Source of the DNA: Acinetobacter pseudolwoffii
GTDB taxonomy: Bacteria; Pseudomonadota; Gammaproteobacteria; Pseudomonadales; Moraxellaceae
DNA: 64,000 bases
Direction of reading: 5' to 3'
Assembly: GCF_002803605.1 (NCBI RefSeq)
Contig: NZ_PHRG01000003.1
Location: 248,001-312,000 of the forward strand
In this document: positions 32,723 through 42,888 of the stretch, in pieces
Numbering within the stretch: position 1 is the stretch's first letter
Layout of the letters: the number at the start of each line of letters is the position of its first letter
Notes under the pieces: generated by a model
Database searches by the model: none
What the model saw: only the letters and a program-made list of their open reading frames with translations
Told to the model about the DNA's origin: nothing
Made by a program: the position numbers and the translations under genes

Positions 32723-33547
32723 TTAGGGTAAATGAATCGTAATATAAGCTTGCTCAGCAGGAGCGCTAATCAGATTCTGATATTGAGTAAAAATAGTTAT
32801 TTGTTCTGTCGATAAAACATATTTAAAAGCGACAAAGCTGAATACTGCAAATAAAAACAGGAAAATTAGAATCCAGAAAAATGGTAATTCTCGATGAATT
32901 ATATGTCTGATTTGATCGGGAAGCGCGGAAAAAGGAGAAAAGGTCGTTTTCTTGACTTTGAGATAATCAATCTGATCTCCGACTCGAGCCACCAAACTAT
33001 TCAAATGTTCAATCGATTCAATCCGGTATTTTCCCTGAAAGCCTAATAATAGACAGTAATGATAAACCTCTAATACTGCCAGTCGATCCTTGTCTTTATG
33101 ACGGATGTTTTCCAGATATTCAAAGAACTGATAGCCAGCCAGTTGTGAACCAAACAGACTTAATTGCAACGGGCTCAACATCCAGGAATTCTGCAAATCA
33201 AAAAAGCGCTCATCCTGTTGTGTGACAATCGTTTCGTCCAGTAAAGCACAATAGGCATATTTGGCATCTTGAATATCTTCAGCTAAAAATTGTACCTTAC
33301 GTGCCTGGCTTTCAAATCGGCTGAGCATCTGCAAAACTTTCTCACGGAATAATTCTATATCAGCAGGTATGTATTTATTTTTTATAAGAAAAATGATATA
33401 AAAACCATCATGCAATAAATCTAGCAAACTTGCCCCGTATGAGATATTGGTTTCGATAGATTGTCTTGCTATATCGCCGATTCCGTTCTGATCCTCTTCA
33501 AACAGTGAAGAAGGATTATTTGTGATTGTATTCATTTGAATATTCAT
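32723..33547 (-). CDS. tssL: T6SS membrane protein TssL (DotU/IcmH-like)
   Basis: The 274-residue protein has a large cytoplasmic helical domain with SLLDLLHDGFYIIF and LAEDIQDAKYAYCALLDETIV, the DotU signature. One transmembrane helix lies near the C-terminus (about 224-245, FFWILIFLFLFAVFSFVAF), with a short periplasmic tail. There is no peptidoglycan-binding extension. It joins TssM in the trans-envelope complex. Its start overlaps the end of tssK by 4 bases. Confidence 0.92.
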   Translation of the reverse strand: MNIQMNTITNNPSSLFEEDQNGIGDIARQSIETNISYGASLLDLLHDGFYIIFLIKNKYIPADIELFREKVLQMLSRFESQARKVQFLAEDIQDAKYAYCALLDETIVTQQDERFFDLQNSWMLSPLQLSLFGSQLAGYQFFEYLENIRHKDKDRLAVLEVYHYCLLLGFQGKYRIESIEHLNSLVARVGDQIDYLKVKKTTFSPFSALPDQIRHIIHRELPFFWILIFLFLFAVFSFVAFKYVLSTEQITIFTQYQNLISAPAEQAYITIHLP

Positions 33548-34923
33548 CCATTCATAACCGCAATGAGTTCAATCGCAATATCCTGAAACCCATTCGGGAT
33601 ATAAACACAAATTGCTTCTGAATCCAGCATACGCTGATACAGTTCATTATTTGGTTCGATCTCAAAATAATGAACACCGGATCGTACCGGAATTGCCGTA
33701 GGAACCTGCATAAGATGCTGCACTGGCACAGCAGGCAAAGCTGCAATTACACGTTGTTCAACATCGATGGTACTGCCGACCTTAAAACGGACCGGAACAT
33801 GCGCAATCAGATTATGCGCTGGCATTACGCTACTCGATACAGCCAGATATAACCTGGTATTTCGGCTGATTTTGTCTGTTTCTAGACTCCCAATCCAATA
33901 GGATGGACGTGTTTCTTTTAAACTGATACTGATATAGCGATTCGAGATAATCGTATCGAGTAAATCTCTGAGAATAATATCCAGCTGATTAAAGCTGTCG
34001 TAAAGTTGATGGTGTTGATACTGTGGCAGTTGATCAATCTCATAAGCAGTCGAGAAGGTGAGTAAAGATCCAGTAAGTCGTAGCAGTTCCGCATATAGTC
34101 GCTCCGGATGAATTTGCGGATACTGCAAAATATGGTTCAAGCTTGCATGGGCTGTATTTAAGGCATTTACCAGCCAGAAAGAGACAATATCTCCCGAGCG
34201 AAATTCAATCAATTTCTGTTCATTTTCACGGTTATTGGATTGAATCGTCTTAATTTTGGCTCGAATGATATTTAAGCTTCGCTTTAAATTGTCTAGCAGA
34301 TACTCACATGCCTGGATATGTAGAATGGGAGGAATAAACTTATGATTGAGAATAAAATTTCCTGAACTTTGTCTCTTGATTTGAGCAACTGGGATATATA
34401 AATAGCCATCCAGATGCTGTTGAGGTATTTGTCCGAGTTCAAATAGCTTAAATTCAGCACGACGGCGTAACAGGGTGATTTCTGCAGTCGTTGCATCGGT
34501 AAATAAGTCGTGGGTTGAAATTAACTGCGAGTGATAGCGGCCAGCCTGAGTACTTTCGGCATGACTTACATTTTGTTTATTCGGTTGTAGCATCGGTAAA
34601 GCCAAATAAACCTGCATCTCTCCATGCAGGTTTAAAGCATCCAGTTGCACGGGTTCCGGTAATAAATCCTGTGCTGGTGCCTGATAAATTTCACCATCCT
34701 GCCAAATCATTTCAATTTTACTTAATGCCAGTATGTGCATATTGAACTGTGCTTCATCAAATTGGATGGACTGAATTCCATGAGCAAAAGGAAATGTCGC
34801 ACGAATCATATGACTCAAACGTTGCTCATGATAAGCATCTTGTAATTGAAAATGTTGCGGTCTTAAAAATAGACCTTCGCCCCAAAGTACTTTTTCTGCT
34901 CTGAACATTTTAATATTTACCAT
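33544..34923 (-). CDS. tssK: T6SS baseplate protein TssK
   Basis: A 459-residue protein. The N-terminal KVLWGEGLFLRPQHFQLQDAY is the diagnostic TssK motif. The rest matches the shoulder, neck and head domain layout. TssK links the baseplate wedges to the membrane complex. ATG 34923 overlaps the tssA stop; an ATG five codons inside (34908, MFRAEKVLW) is a plausible alternative start. Confidence 0.93.
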   Translation of the reverse strand: MVNIKMFRAEKVLWGEGLFLRPQHFQLQDAYHEQRLSHMIRATFPFAHGIQSIQFDEAQFNMHILALSKIEMIWQDGEIYQAPAQDLLPEPVQLDALNLHGEMQVYLALPMLQPNKQNVSHAESTQAGRYHSQLISTHDLFTDATTAEITLLRRRAEFKLFELGQIPQQHLDGYLYIPVAQIKRQSSGNFILNHKFIPPILHIQACEYLLDNLKRSLNIIRAKIKTIQSNNRENEQKLIEFRSGDIVSFWLVNALNTAHASLNHILQYPQIHPERLYAELLRLTGSLLTFSTAYEIDQLPQYQHHQLYDSFNQLDIILRDLLDTIISNRYISISLKETRPSYWIGSLETDKISRNTRLYLAVSSSVMPAHNLIAHVPVRFKVGSTIDVEQRVIAALPAVPVQHLMQVPTAIPVRSGVHYFEIEPNNELYQRMLDSEAICVYIPNGFQDIAIELIAVMNG

Positions 34924-36038
34924 TCATTCTTTGATTCATTATTGGTATGTACACCCAGTAATTCATGGACATGCTCTACAGGATTCTCATTTTTAATGAC
35001 TTGAGCCAGCCATTCATGTAAGGGCAGCTGACTCCATTTAATTGTTTTTTGTAGCATATAGCTCACTGGGCTATGTGGTTCATTGATCTGAAAATACTGA
35101 GCAATCTCTTGTAATAACTGCATTGCCTGTTGACGATTGGCCAAATGGTTTTGGGCGTGGGGCTGAAATTTTTGCAGATTTGAATTTACATGTGAGATAT
35201 TCATCACAACTGCTTCCGAAGTATGAGGTTGTGGTGAGTTCACCTGATCTAATATTATTTCGGAAGGTTGCGCAAATGTTTCGATTTTATAGATTCGCTT
35301 GATACTGGTGAATATTGCTTCGAGCTGAGAGTCTGTGGCTGCAAAACTTGGTGCATCCAGACCCAACAGTTGATCCAAAGTGGTTTTAAGTTTCTGCCAC
35401 TCTGTCTGAATCTCCAAAAGATATTGATTATTTCGGCTCAGTATAGATTTGTCAGTATTTAGCAATAGTTGCTCAAAATATTCCAAGTCCTGAACAGGAT
35501 CATTTTCAGAAGAATAATCCTGTTGTTTTAGCTGCATATTGCGCTGATGTAAAAGTGCTTCATATGTACTTAAACTATAAAAAGGTGCGGAGCTGACCAA
35601 AGGAATCTGTTTCATTAGCCTAGGGAATTGCGCAATCAAACCTTGCAACAAACCCAAACGCTGATCAAGATTATCCTCTTCAATAACAGGATGTATCTCT
35701 AACCAGTAGCGCCTCAGACTTTTTTGGCTTAGTTCTAATCCTCGAGCAATACCTTCAAAACCATATAGATGACTCCATGCCTGAATGAGCCAAGTATATA
35801 ATCGAATATCCTTGGTTTTTTCGTACAATAATTCAATTATTTTGTCATTCACAAATTGCCAATCCGCTTGTTTGGGTTCAGCGATCCAGTCACCTTGATC
35901 CAATAGGGGATCATCCCAAGTTTTGGCTTTTTTAATCGCATGAAAATCATTTGAAAATGAACAATCCACACCACATGGCTGTTCAATGGAAATTCCTTGC
36001 AATAAATATTCAAATTTCAGTGTCATTTCTATACCCAT
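34917..36038 (-). CDS. tssA: T6SS protein TssA
   Basis: The 373-residue product opens with LLQGISIEQPCGVDCSFSNDF, the ImpA N-terminal pattern (PF06812). Strong helices such as WLIQAWSHLYGFEGIARGLEL follow near residue 85. The C-terminal part (about 300-370) resembles the TssA C-terminal domain. TssA helps polymerise the sheath and tube. A second in-frame ATG at 36026 (MTLKFEYLL) may be the true start. The end overlaps tssK. Confidence 0.88.
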   Translation of the reverse strand: MGIEMTLKFEYLLQGISIEQPCGVDCSFSNDFHAIKKAKTWDDPLLDQGDWIAEPKQADWQFVNDKIIELLYEKTKDIRLYTWLIQAWSHLYGFEGIARGLELSQKSLRRYWLEIHPVIEEDNLDQRLGLLQGLIAQFPRLMKQIPLVSSAPFYSLSTYEALLHQRNMQLKQQDYSSENDPVQDLEYFEQLLLNTDKSILSRNNQYLLEIQTEWQKLKTTLDQLLGLDAPSFAATDSQLEAIFTSIKRIYKIETFAQPSEIILDQVNSPQPHTSEAVVMNISHVNSNLQKFQPHAQNHLANRQQAMQLLQEIAQYFQINEPHSPVSYMLQKTIKWSQLPLHEWLAQVIKNENPVEHVHELLGVHTNNESKNEW

Positions 36039-36072
36039 TCTTATATTTATTTGTTTTTATTATTTAATCTGA

Positions 36073-38739
36073 TCATACAACATCAGCTGTATTGCTTTTA
36101 AAACGAAATTTTTTAACTGTTTTAATTTTTGGATCTACACTGTAAAGGATTTCATCTTGCTGGACATCAATATGAATTAATTTAGGCAGCTTTTCTTCAC
36201 TCATGGCCATGAGTATTTCTGTAGCCAAAGCAGGCAATATGGAAGCATTTAAAATATGATCAATATTACGTGCACCGCTATCAACTTCAGTACAGCGGCT
36301 GAGTAGTAGTTCAAGCACGTCTTCATTATAAGTAACTTGCATGGCATATTGCTGCTGGATGCGTTGGATAATCTTTGCTAGTTTATGCTGAATAATCCGG
36401 ATTAACAGTTCATCGTGCAAAGGATAATAAGGCACGATCTGCATACGTCCTAGAAAGGCCGGTTTAAATTGCTGATATAAGCTTGGTTTTAATTGATCTA
36501 TCAAAGTATTGGCATCTGGCCAGTTTTCCCTAGGTTGATTTAAACAAGCCTGCATCATGGCACTGGAACCCACATTCGACGTCAGCAGAATCGTAGTGTT
36601 TTTAAAATCGATTAGTCGGCCTTCGCCATCTTCCAGCATTCCTTTGTCAAAGACCTGATAAAATAACTCCTGCACATCAGTATGCGCTTTTTCGATTTCA
36701 TCCAGTAAAACTACGCTATATGGATTACGGCGCACAGCTTCCGTCAATACGCCTCCTTGACCGTAGCCGACATAACCTGGAGGCGCACCCTTTAAGGAAG
36801 ATACAGTATGAGCTTCCTGATATTCTGACATATTCACCGTAATCAGATGTGACTCACCACCATATAATTCCTGCGCCAAGGCGAGGGCAGTTTCAGTTTT
36901 TCCTACACCACTTGGGCCAACTAACAAAAACACAGCTTGCGGTTTGTTCGGATCATCCAGTTGAGCTTTAGACGTTTTAATGCCTTGTACCAGCTGTTGT
37001 AATGCATCATCCTGGCCCATGACACGTTGTGATAATTTATCTTGGAGCGTTAATACTTGCTGGATCTCATTATTCATCATTTTTCCTACCGGAATTCCAG
37101 TCCAGTCTGAAATGATTTGGTTAATGATAAGCGTGTTCACACCTTCAAAGACCAATGGATCTTGATCCTGAATCTGGGCTAAATGCCGGCGTAATGTTTT
37201 TATTTGATTCTGCTTCTCACTCTGTTCAGATTGAGCCTGTAAGGATTTGATTTGCTGAATTAGCTCCAGTTCTTGCTGCCATTGGCATCTCAGCTGTGAA
37301 ATTTCCTGTTCTAAGTTGGAAATTTTTTCTGATAATTTAATTAAACGCTCTTGATGCATCAGGGGATCTTGATGCTCTTTGTGTAAAAGGCCATATTCCA
37401 GTTGAGAATTATGTAATTGTGCCTGTAACTGGTCTAACTTGACCGGTTGCGAATTTTGGCTCAAAGCCACCCGTGCTGCTGCCGTATCCAAAACACTAAT
37501 GGCTTTATCTGGTAATTGCCGTCCACTGATATAACGATGCGAATTACGTACCGCAGCAATAATGGCTTCATCATCAATGTGCAGCTGAAAATGCTGAGTC
37601 ATGACCGGAATCATGGCCCGTAACATGTCGATAGCCACTTCTTCAGTCGGTTCTTCTACTTTCACGACCTGGAAACGCCGACTAAGCGCAGCATCTTTTT
37701 CAAAATATTGTTTGTACTCAGCCCAAGTCGTCGCTGCAATGGTGCGTAGTTCACCACGTGCCAAAGCCGGTTTTAACAGATTGGCTGCATCATTCTGACC
37801 CGCTTGACCTCCAGCACCAATCAGGGTATGGGCTTCATCAATAAATAAGATAATAGGATAACGACAAGACTGAACTTCCTGAATGATTTGTTTGAGTCGA
37901 TTTTCAAATTCACCTTTGACACTGGCACCCGCTTGTAATAATCCAAGATCCAACATATGCAGCTCTACATTTTTAAGTGGATCAGGTACTTGATGGGTAG
38001 CAATTTTAAGTGCCAGTCCTTCTACAACGGCAGTCTTTCCTACTCCTGGCTCGCCAGTAAGAATAGGATTGTTTTGACGACGGCGCATCAGTATATCTAG
38101 CATCAAGCGGATTTCGAATTCACGACCAATCACTGGATCAATCTGGCCTAGGCGCGCTTTTTCAGTTAAATTTATTGTGTATTGATCGAGTGCTGGGGTT
38201 TTATTAAATTCTGGCTGTTGAACGGGTGAATTTTCTTGTATGTTGCTGCAATGAGTATGATCTGGGCTTTCAATACTTTGCTTACAGTGCTCTAAAAATT
38301 GGTGCTTCATGCTATCAATTGGAAATAGCTCAAATAATGCAGAGGCACGAATCGCAACTTGATATAGATCCGGTGCAGTAAGCAAAGCAACCAGTAAATG
38401 TCCACTCCGGATCATCGTATTTTTTTCTGCTGAAGCCAAAAGCCAGGCTTGTTCTAATACACGAATAATTGATTTAGCAAAGATAGGAGTGCGAGAATTC
38501 CCTTTATTCAGTTGTTGAATACTCAGACGAAGCTCATTAATCAGATTATCTTCATCAATTTTATATTTTTTCAGCAAGAACTTTATATCATTTAATTCAT
38601 TTTGTTGTAGCAATTCTAAGAAAAAATGCTCAATTTCGATTTCATAATTTTGATTTTTAATGCAGGAGTTCGCCGATTTTTCAAGGTAGAGGCGCGCATG
38701 TTCGGATAATTTTGTAATCAAAATTTTTAAATTACTCAT
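36073..38739 (-). CDS. tssH: T6SS ATPase ClpV (TssH)
   Basis: The 888-residue AAA+ protein has an N-terminal Clp_N domain (about 1-150). The first nucleotide site is GEPGVGKT at 229-236, and a coiled-coil middle region is at about 420-520. The second site, GPSGVGKT, is around residue 610. ClpV disassembles contracted TssB/TssC sheaths for recycling. It is the first gene of the leftward operon and diverges from the secreted T6SS accessory gene. Confidence 0.95.
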   Translation of the reverse strand: MSNLKILITKLSEHARLYLEKSANSCIKNQNYEIEIEHFFLELLQQNELNDIKFLLKKYKIDEDNLINELRLSIQQLNKGNSRTPIFAKSIIRVLEQAWLLASAEKNTMIRSGHLLVALLTAPDLYQVAIRASALFELFPIDSMKHQFLEHCKQSIESPDHTHCSNIQENSPVQQPEFNKTPALDQYTINLTEKARLGQIDPVIGREFEIRLMLDILMRRRQNNPILTGEPGVGKTAVVEGLALKIATHQVPDPLKNVELHMLDLGLLQAGASVKGEFENRLKQIIQEVQSCRYPIILFIDEAHTLIGAGGQAGQNDAANLLKPALARGELRTIAATTWAEYKQYFEKDAALSRRFQVVKVEEPTEEVAIDMLRAMIPVMTQHFQLHIDDEAIIAAVRNSHRYISGRQLPDKAISVLDTAAARVALSQNSQPVKLDQLQAQLHNSQLEYGLLHKEHQDPLMHQERLIKLSEKISNLEQEISQLRCQWQQELELIQQIKSLQAQSEQSEKQNQIKTLRRHLAQIQDQDPLVFEGVNTLIINQIISDWTGIPVGKMMNNEIQQVLTLQDKLSQRVMGQDDALQQLVQGIKTSKAQLDDPNKPQAVFLLVGPSGVGKTETALALAQELYGGESHLITVNMSEYQEAHTVSSLKGAPPGYVGYGQGGVLTEAVRRNPYSVVLLDEIEKAHTDVQELFYQVFDKGMLEDGEGRLIDFKNTTILLTSNVGSSAMMQACLNQPRENWPDANTLIDQLKPSLYQQFKPAFLGRMQIVPYYPLHDELLIRIIQHKLAKIIQRIQQQYAMQVTYNEDVLELLLSRCTEVDSGARNIDHILNASILPALATEILMAMSEEKLPKLIHIDVQQDEILYSVDPKIKTVKKFRFKSNTADVV

Positions 38740-39074
38740 ATTTTTCTCTTTTCAATATATAGCCTGATATTTTGGGAATTTATAGCTATATGATTCTTAT
38801 TATTAAGTTTAATTTTTATTTGTTTAAGTTTATCTATAGGCTGTCAAAATATTTTGACGCACTATTTTTGGCATATTCTACTCAAATCTAATAAAAAGTC
38901 TGCATTCATTGATCGGAATTTAGCAATTTTAGCAAATTACATAAATTTTTTAACTAAAACTCATTTTCGTATTGACTTTTTGTGATCATTTTTTGTTAAA
39001 TCCACATCACGATTTTTAAATTATAAGAATAGAAAAATCATTTTTTAATATTCAAAAATAAAAAACAACAAAAA
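38740..39074. promoter_or_regulatory. divergent T6SS promoter region
   Basis: This is a very AT-rich gap between the two T6SS operons. A rightward promoter candidate is TTGACT at 38972-38977, with a 17-base spacer and GTTAAA at 38995-39000. No clear regulator site can be read. High AT content could attract H-NS-type silencers. Confidence 0.45.
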
Positions 39075-39770
39075 ATGAGGCTCACTTTGAAAAACAATTT
39101 AAGTTTTATCGTATTGCTCATCTCAGGAATGGCACAGCTATGTTTTGCTCAAACCCACGCTGCAGAATTAAATCGATCATGTATCAAGGCCTATCCACAG
39201 GCAAAGGATGTTACTGATTTAGCACTGATCGGTTTATATCAGCAGCTTTGCGACAAATCGGTGAAGAAAAATATTCCGCTACAGCATCAACTCAATACCC
39301 AAATCGCCAAGCGCTATGTCGAACTAGGATATAACCTGAAGGCATTGAATTTAATCGAGCAATTACATCAGCAGAATTACCATCATCAGGATTTGACTGA
39401 TCTTGGTTTTTTGGCCGGTATTGGAATCTCTGCCGGAAGTTTAGAGCAGATGCGTAGTACAGAAGTTCGTGCTTTAAACGAATTTACCTATCCGCAAGCC
39501 AAATCACTGACTGAACATATTTATCTGGCACAACCCGCACCGAAATTTTCTGAATCTTCATCCCATACAGCGTTGAATTCGAAATCAAAACAGATAAAAA
39601 CCAAGGCAAATACTACGCTAAAACAAAATGTTAATCTAAAGAAAAATAAAACATCGAGTAATAATACGAAAGTGAATACAGCAGCCATGAACAATAAGAA
39701 ACCAGAAAATATAAGCACTCAAACCCATGGCCTCACTACCAATCCATTTGGATCATTAAAAAATAATTAA
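39075..39770 (+). CDS. periplasmic T6SS accessory protein
   Basis: The 231-residue product has a signal peptide (NNLSFIVLLISGMAQLCFA) and a helical mature domain with several Cys residues. It ends in a long Lys/Asn/Thr-rich tail (about 165-231). It is the first gene of the rightward T6SS operon. Acinetobacter T6SS loci encode a periplasmic TssM-binding protein, AsaA, and this gene may be it, though the match is by location and export signal only. A TTG at 39087 has a better GAGG binding site than ATG 39075. Confidence 0.65.
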   Translation: MRLTLKNNLSFIVLLISGMAQLCFAQTHAAELNRSCIKAYPQAKDVTDLALIGLYQQLCDKSVKKNIPLQHQLNTQIAKRYVELGYNLKALNLIEQLHQQNYHHQDLTDLGFLAGIGISAGSLEQMRSTEVRALNEFTYPQAKSLTEHIYLAQPAPKFSESSSHTALNSKSKQIKTKANTTLKQNVNLKKNKTSSNNTKVNTAAMNNKKPENISTQTHGLTTNPFGSLKNN

Positions 39771-39781
39771 CAAGGAAAATC

Positions 39782-40294
39782 ATGATGGCTAAGCGTGAAA
39801 GTGTACAAAAAAAATTACAACGCATTCGGCCGCCGCGTGTGCAATTGACCTACGATGTCGAAGTCGGGGATGGCCGTGAAGTCAAAGAGTTGCCATTTGT
39901 GGTCGGGGTGTTGGGAGACTTTTCAGCAGCCTCTGAACTGAAAAGCAGCAAGCTTAAAGATAAAAAATTTATCAATGTAGACCTCGAAAATATTGATGAG
40001 GTAATGCAGTCCTTAGCACCCCGTGCCAGTTTTCAGGTGGACAATAGTTTGACCGAAGAGGGCGGAAAAATTTCGGTAGATCTGATGTTCCATGCTATGG
40101 ATGATTTCCTGCCGGAACAGGTAGTACAACAGGTTGAACCTTTGCGAAAACTGGTTGAAGCAAGAGAACGTTTAACTGATTTGCGCAATAAGATTTCCAA
40201 TAATGAACGCCTGGAAGATTTGCTGGATGAAGTTTTAAAAAATACTGACCAAATTCAGAAAATGAGTGTGGAGGCAGACAGTGAATCATTCTAA
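39782..40294 (+). CDS. tssB: T6SS sheath protein TssB
   Basis: The 170-residue protein carries IRPPRVQLTYDVEVGDGREVKELPFVVGVLGDFS near its N-terminus, typical of the small sheath subunit, and a helical C-terminus. It pairs with TssC in the contractile sheath. The AAGGA binding site stands 6-10 bases before two adjacent ATGs. Its end overlaps the tssC start. Confidence 0.95.
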   Translation: MMAKRESVQKKLQRIRPPRVQLTYDVEVGDGREVKELPFVVGVLGDFSAASELKSSKLKDKKFINVDLENIDEVMQSLAPRASFQVDNSLTEEGGKISVDLMFHAMDDFLPEQVVQQVEPLRKLVEARERLTDLRNKISNNERLEDLLDEVLKNTDQIQKMSVEADSESF

Positions 40295-41762
40295 TGCTGC
40301 AATTGTCCCAGATGTATCTATTCAGGAATACTCGGTTCTGGATTCTATCGTTGAACGTAGTCGAATTGCCCGTACAGAAGAGGAACATGAACGTGCTAAA
40401 AGCCTGATTGGTGAATTGGCCAAGGAGGTTATGGCCGGTACGATTATAGTCTCTGAAAATATGACACTGGCTTTAGATAAACGTATTGCAGAAATTGATG
40501 CCTTAATTTCGACTCAGCTCAGTAAGGTTATGCATCACGAACAGTTTCAAAAAATCGAATCTACTTGGCGTGGACTATACTATTTTTGTCAGGAAACGCC
40601 ATCACATTCTTTAATCAAGATTCGCATGCTGAATACCACTAAAAAAGAACTGGTTAAAGATTTTCAGAGTGCAACTGACTTTGATCAAAGTACATTATTT
40701 AAAAAAATATATGAAGAAGAATATGGTTCTTTTGGTGGAGCGCCTTATGCCACTTTAATTGGCGATTTTGAATTTGATCGCACACCGTCAGACCTGTATC
40801 TGCTAGAGCAGATTTCACATGTGGCAGCCGCCGCACATGCACCATTTATCTCTGCGGCAAGTCCTTCAATGTTTGGACTGGAAGCTTTTACCGACATCGA
40901 TCGTCCACGCGATGTGTCCAAAATCTTTGAAACAGCTGAATATGTACAATGGCGTTCATTCAGAGAAAGTGACGATGCCCGTTATATGGCATTGACCATT
41001 CCGCGAGTATTAGGCCGTTTACCTTATCATCCGAAAGAAGGTACTGCGACAGCAGGCTTTAACTACGTGGAAGATGTTTCCGGTAAAAATCACAATGAAT
41101 ACCTCTGGATGAATGCTGCTTATGCTCTGGGTACACGGTTAACCAATGCCTTTGACATGCATGGCTGGTGTGCGGCAATTCGTGGTGTTGAAGGTGGCGG
41201 TCTGGTCGAAGGTCTGCCAGTACATACATTTAAAACCAATGATGGGGAAGTCATTTTTAAATGTCCGACGGAAATTGCCATTACAGATCGTCGTGAAAAA
41301 GAACTCAGTGATCTTGGATTTATTCCGTTGGTACATTGTAAAAATACGGATTATGCTGCCTTTTTCGGCGCTCAATCTACACAAAAACCAAAGAAATATG
41401 CAAATGACCTGGCCAATGCCAATTCTGCATTATCAAGTCAAATTCAATATATTATGGCAGTTTCACGTATCGCCCATTATTTAAAAGCCATGATGCGTGA
41501 CAAGGTGGGAAGCTTTGCATCAGCAGGAAATGTCGAAGCATTTCTAAATGATTGGCTGTCTCAATATGTACTCTTGGATGACGGCGCTTCACAGGAAGCC
41601 AAAGCACAGTATCCACTACGTGAGGCTTCTATCAAAGTTGTAGAAAATCCGGCAAAACCTGGACACTACAAGTCTGTGGTCTTTTTGAGACCACACTTTC
41701 AGCTAGACGAGTTGTCTGTCTCTTTGCGACTGGTCACTGAGCTGCCGCAGTCAAGCAATTAA
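40281..41762 (+). CDS. tssC: T6SS sheath protein TssC
   Basis: Large sheath subunit. GTG 40281 with a GGAGG binding site gives 493 residues; a start at 40266 would lack that spacing. Family features include IESTWRGLYYFCQ, an early YEEEYGSFGGAPYATLIGDFEF and FRESDDARYMALTIPRVLGRLPY. TssC forms the main sheath body and, after contraction, the site of ClpV attack. It overlaps tssB by 14 bases. Confidence 0.95.
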   Translation: MNHSNAAIVPDVSIQEYSVLDSIVERSRIARTEEEHERAKSLIGELAKEVMAGTIIVSENMTLALDKRIAEIDALISTQLSKVMHHEQFQKIESTWRGLYYFCQETPSHSLIKIRMLNTTKKELVKDFQSATDFDQSTLFKKIYEEEYGSFGGAPYATLIGDFEFDRTPSDLYLLEQISHVAAAAHAPFISAASPSMFGLEAFTDIDRPRDVSKIFETAEYVQWRSFRESDDARYMALTIPRVLGRLPYHPKEGTATAGFNYVEDVSGKNHNEYLWMNAAYALGTRLTNAFDMHGWCAAIRGVEGGGLVEGLPVHTFKTNDGEVIFKCPTEIAITDRREKELSDLGFIPLVHCKNTDYAAFFGAQSTQKPKKYANDLANANSALSSQIQYIMAVSRIAHYLKAMMRDKVGSFASAGNVEAFLNDWLSQYVLLDDGASQEAKAQYPLREASIKVVENPAKPGHYKSVVFLRPHFQLDELSVSLRLVTELPQSSN

Positions 41763-41814
41763 AGCTGTTGGCAAAATTATAATAACGTTTATAACAATAG
41801 GAAAATTATTAAAA

Positions 41815-42318
41815 ATGAAAGATATTTACGTCCAATTTCGAGGCAAATATAAAGTCGATGGTGAATCTCGTGATTCAGAACATAAAAGCTGGTTAGAAGT
41901 GAACTCTTGGTCTCACAATATTCGCCAGCCAAAATCGGCAACCTCTTCCAGTGTAGGTGGTCATACTGCAGAACGGGTTGAACATTCTGACATGATTTTT
42001 ATGAAAGATCTGGATGCAACCAGCCCAAAACTTTGGGAAGCATGTTCAGCAGGTTATACCTTTGATGAAGTACAAATCGATTTTTATCGAGCGAATGGCG
42101 ATAAACGCATTAAATATCTACAAATTAAATTAAAACATGTGTTGGTTTCACAAGTGACTCCAGTAGTGAATCAAGAAGGTGTTCCAACAGAAGCTTTTGG
42201 TCTGAAATATGCAGCAGTTGAATGGACTTATAATCAACAGGATATTAATGGCACGCAAAAAGGTGCAGTGACCAAGAAATGGTCATTGGCAAATAACACT
42301 GCATCTTATGCAGCATAA
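41815..42318 (+). CDS. hcp: T6SS tube protein Hcp (TssD)
   Basis: The 167-residue protein has the Hcp beta-barrel pattern: MKDIYVQFRGKYKVDGES, then SWSHNIRQP and a helix in the middle with AERVEHSDMIFMKDLD. It stacks as rings to build the inner tube and is the marker of T6SS activity. A 52-base gap in front and a hairpin behind allow a higher transcript or mRNA level than the neighbours. Confidence 0.95.
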   Translation: MKDIYVQFRGKYKVDGESRDSEHKSWLEVNSWSHNIRQPKSATSSSVGGHTAERVEHSDMIFMKDLDATSPKLWEACSAGYTFDEVQIDFYRANGDKRIKYLQIKLKHVLVSQVTPVVNQEGVPTEAFGLKYAAVEWTYNQQDINGTQKGAVTKKWSLANNTASYAA

Positions 42319-42329
42319 TTTGCTCCTTT

Positions 42330-42353
42330 AGAGGCTGATCCTGATCAGCCTCT
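42330..42353 (+). terminator. perfect hairpin between hcp and tssE
   Basis: The 11-base arms AGAGGCTGATC and GATCAGCCTCT close a 2-base loop with no T run after. This is more likely an mRNA-stabilising or attenuating stem that raises Hcp over TssE than a full terminator. Confidence 0.55.
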
Positions 42354-42396
42354 CTCAGAATATTTAAAATAATAAATAAAATTAGAAAATAACAAT

Positions 42397-42888
42397 ATGA
42401 ATTTGGATCAGCTCCATCCTTACGGATTTAGAACAACATTATTTGACCGTCTCTTGCCTCAGAACCTAATGAGTGTACAAGGGCTTTCTTTGCAGGCCTT
42501 AAGAGAATCAGTCGCTACTGATCTGGAAGATCTATTAAATAGCCGCATGGCTAATCTGGAGGGCAGGGTTGATCGCTATGATCAGGTCAAAGGTTCCATT
42601 CTTCAATTTGGCATTATAGATTTTGTCGGTCTTTCAACGGCGAATCCACTGGATCGGGACAAAATCTGCCGTTCTATTGAGCAGTCTATTCATGTTCATG
42701 AACTACGTTTAAAACAAGTTAATGTAGAGATGCTGGTAGATGAGCAGAATATGGGGAGCTTGTGTTTGAGTATCCAAGCTTATTTAAATATTTATCCACT
42801 CTATGAGCCGGTGATTTTTGATGCTTTTCTCAACCCCACAACACAACAATACGTGATTTTGCCTAGAACATCAGCAGGTGTGCTGTGA
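42397..42888 (+). CDS. tssE: T6SS baseplate protein TssE
   Basis: This 163-residue gp25-like protein carries the motif SILQFGIIDFVGLSTANPLDRDKICRSIE and VELL-like core strands. TssE is the lysozyme-fold baseplate wedge part that starts sheath assembly. The tssF start codon overlaps its stop (GTGA). Confidence 0.92.
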   Translation: MNLDQLHPYGFRTTLFDRLLPQNLMSVQGLSLQALRESVATDLEDLLNSRMANLEGRVDRYDQVKGSILQFGIIDFVGLSTANPLDRDKICRSIEQSIHVHELRLKQVNVEMLVDEQNMGSLCLSIQAYLNIYPLYEPVIFDAFLNPTTQQYVILPRTSAGVL

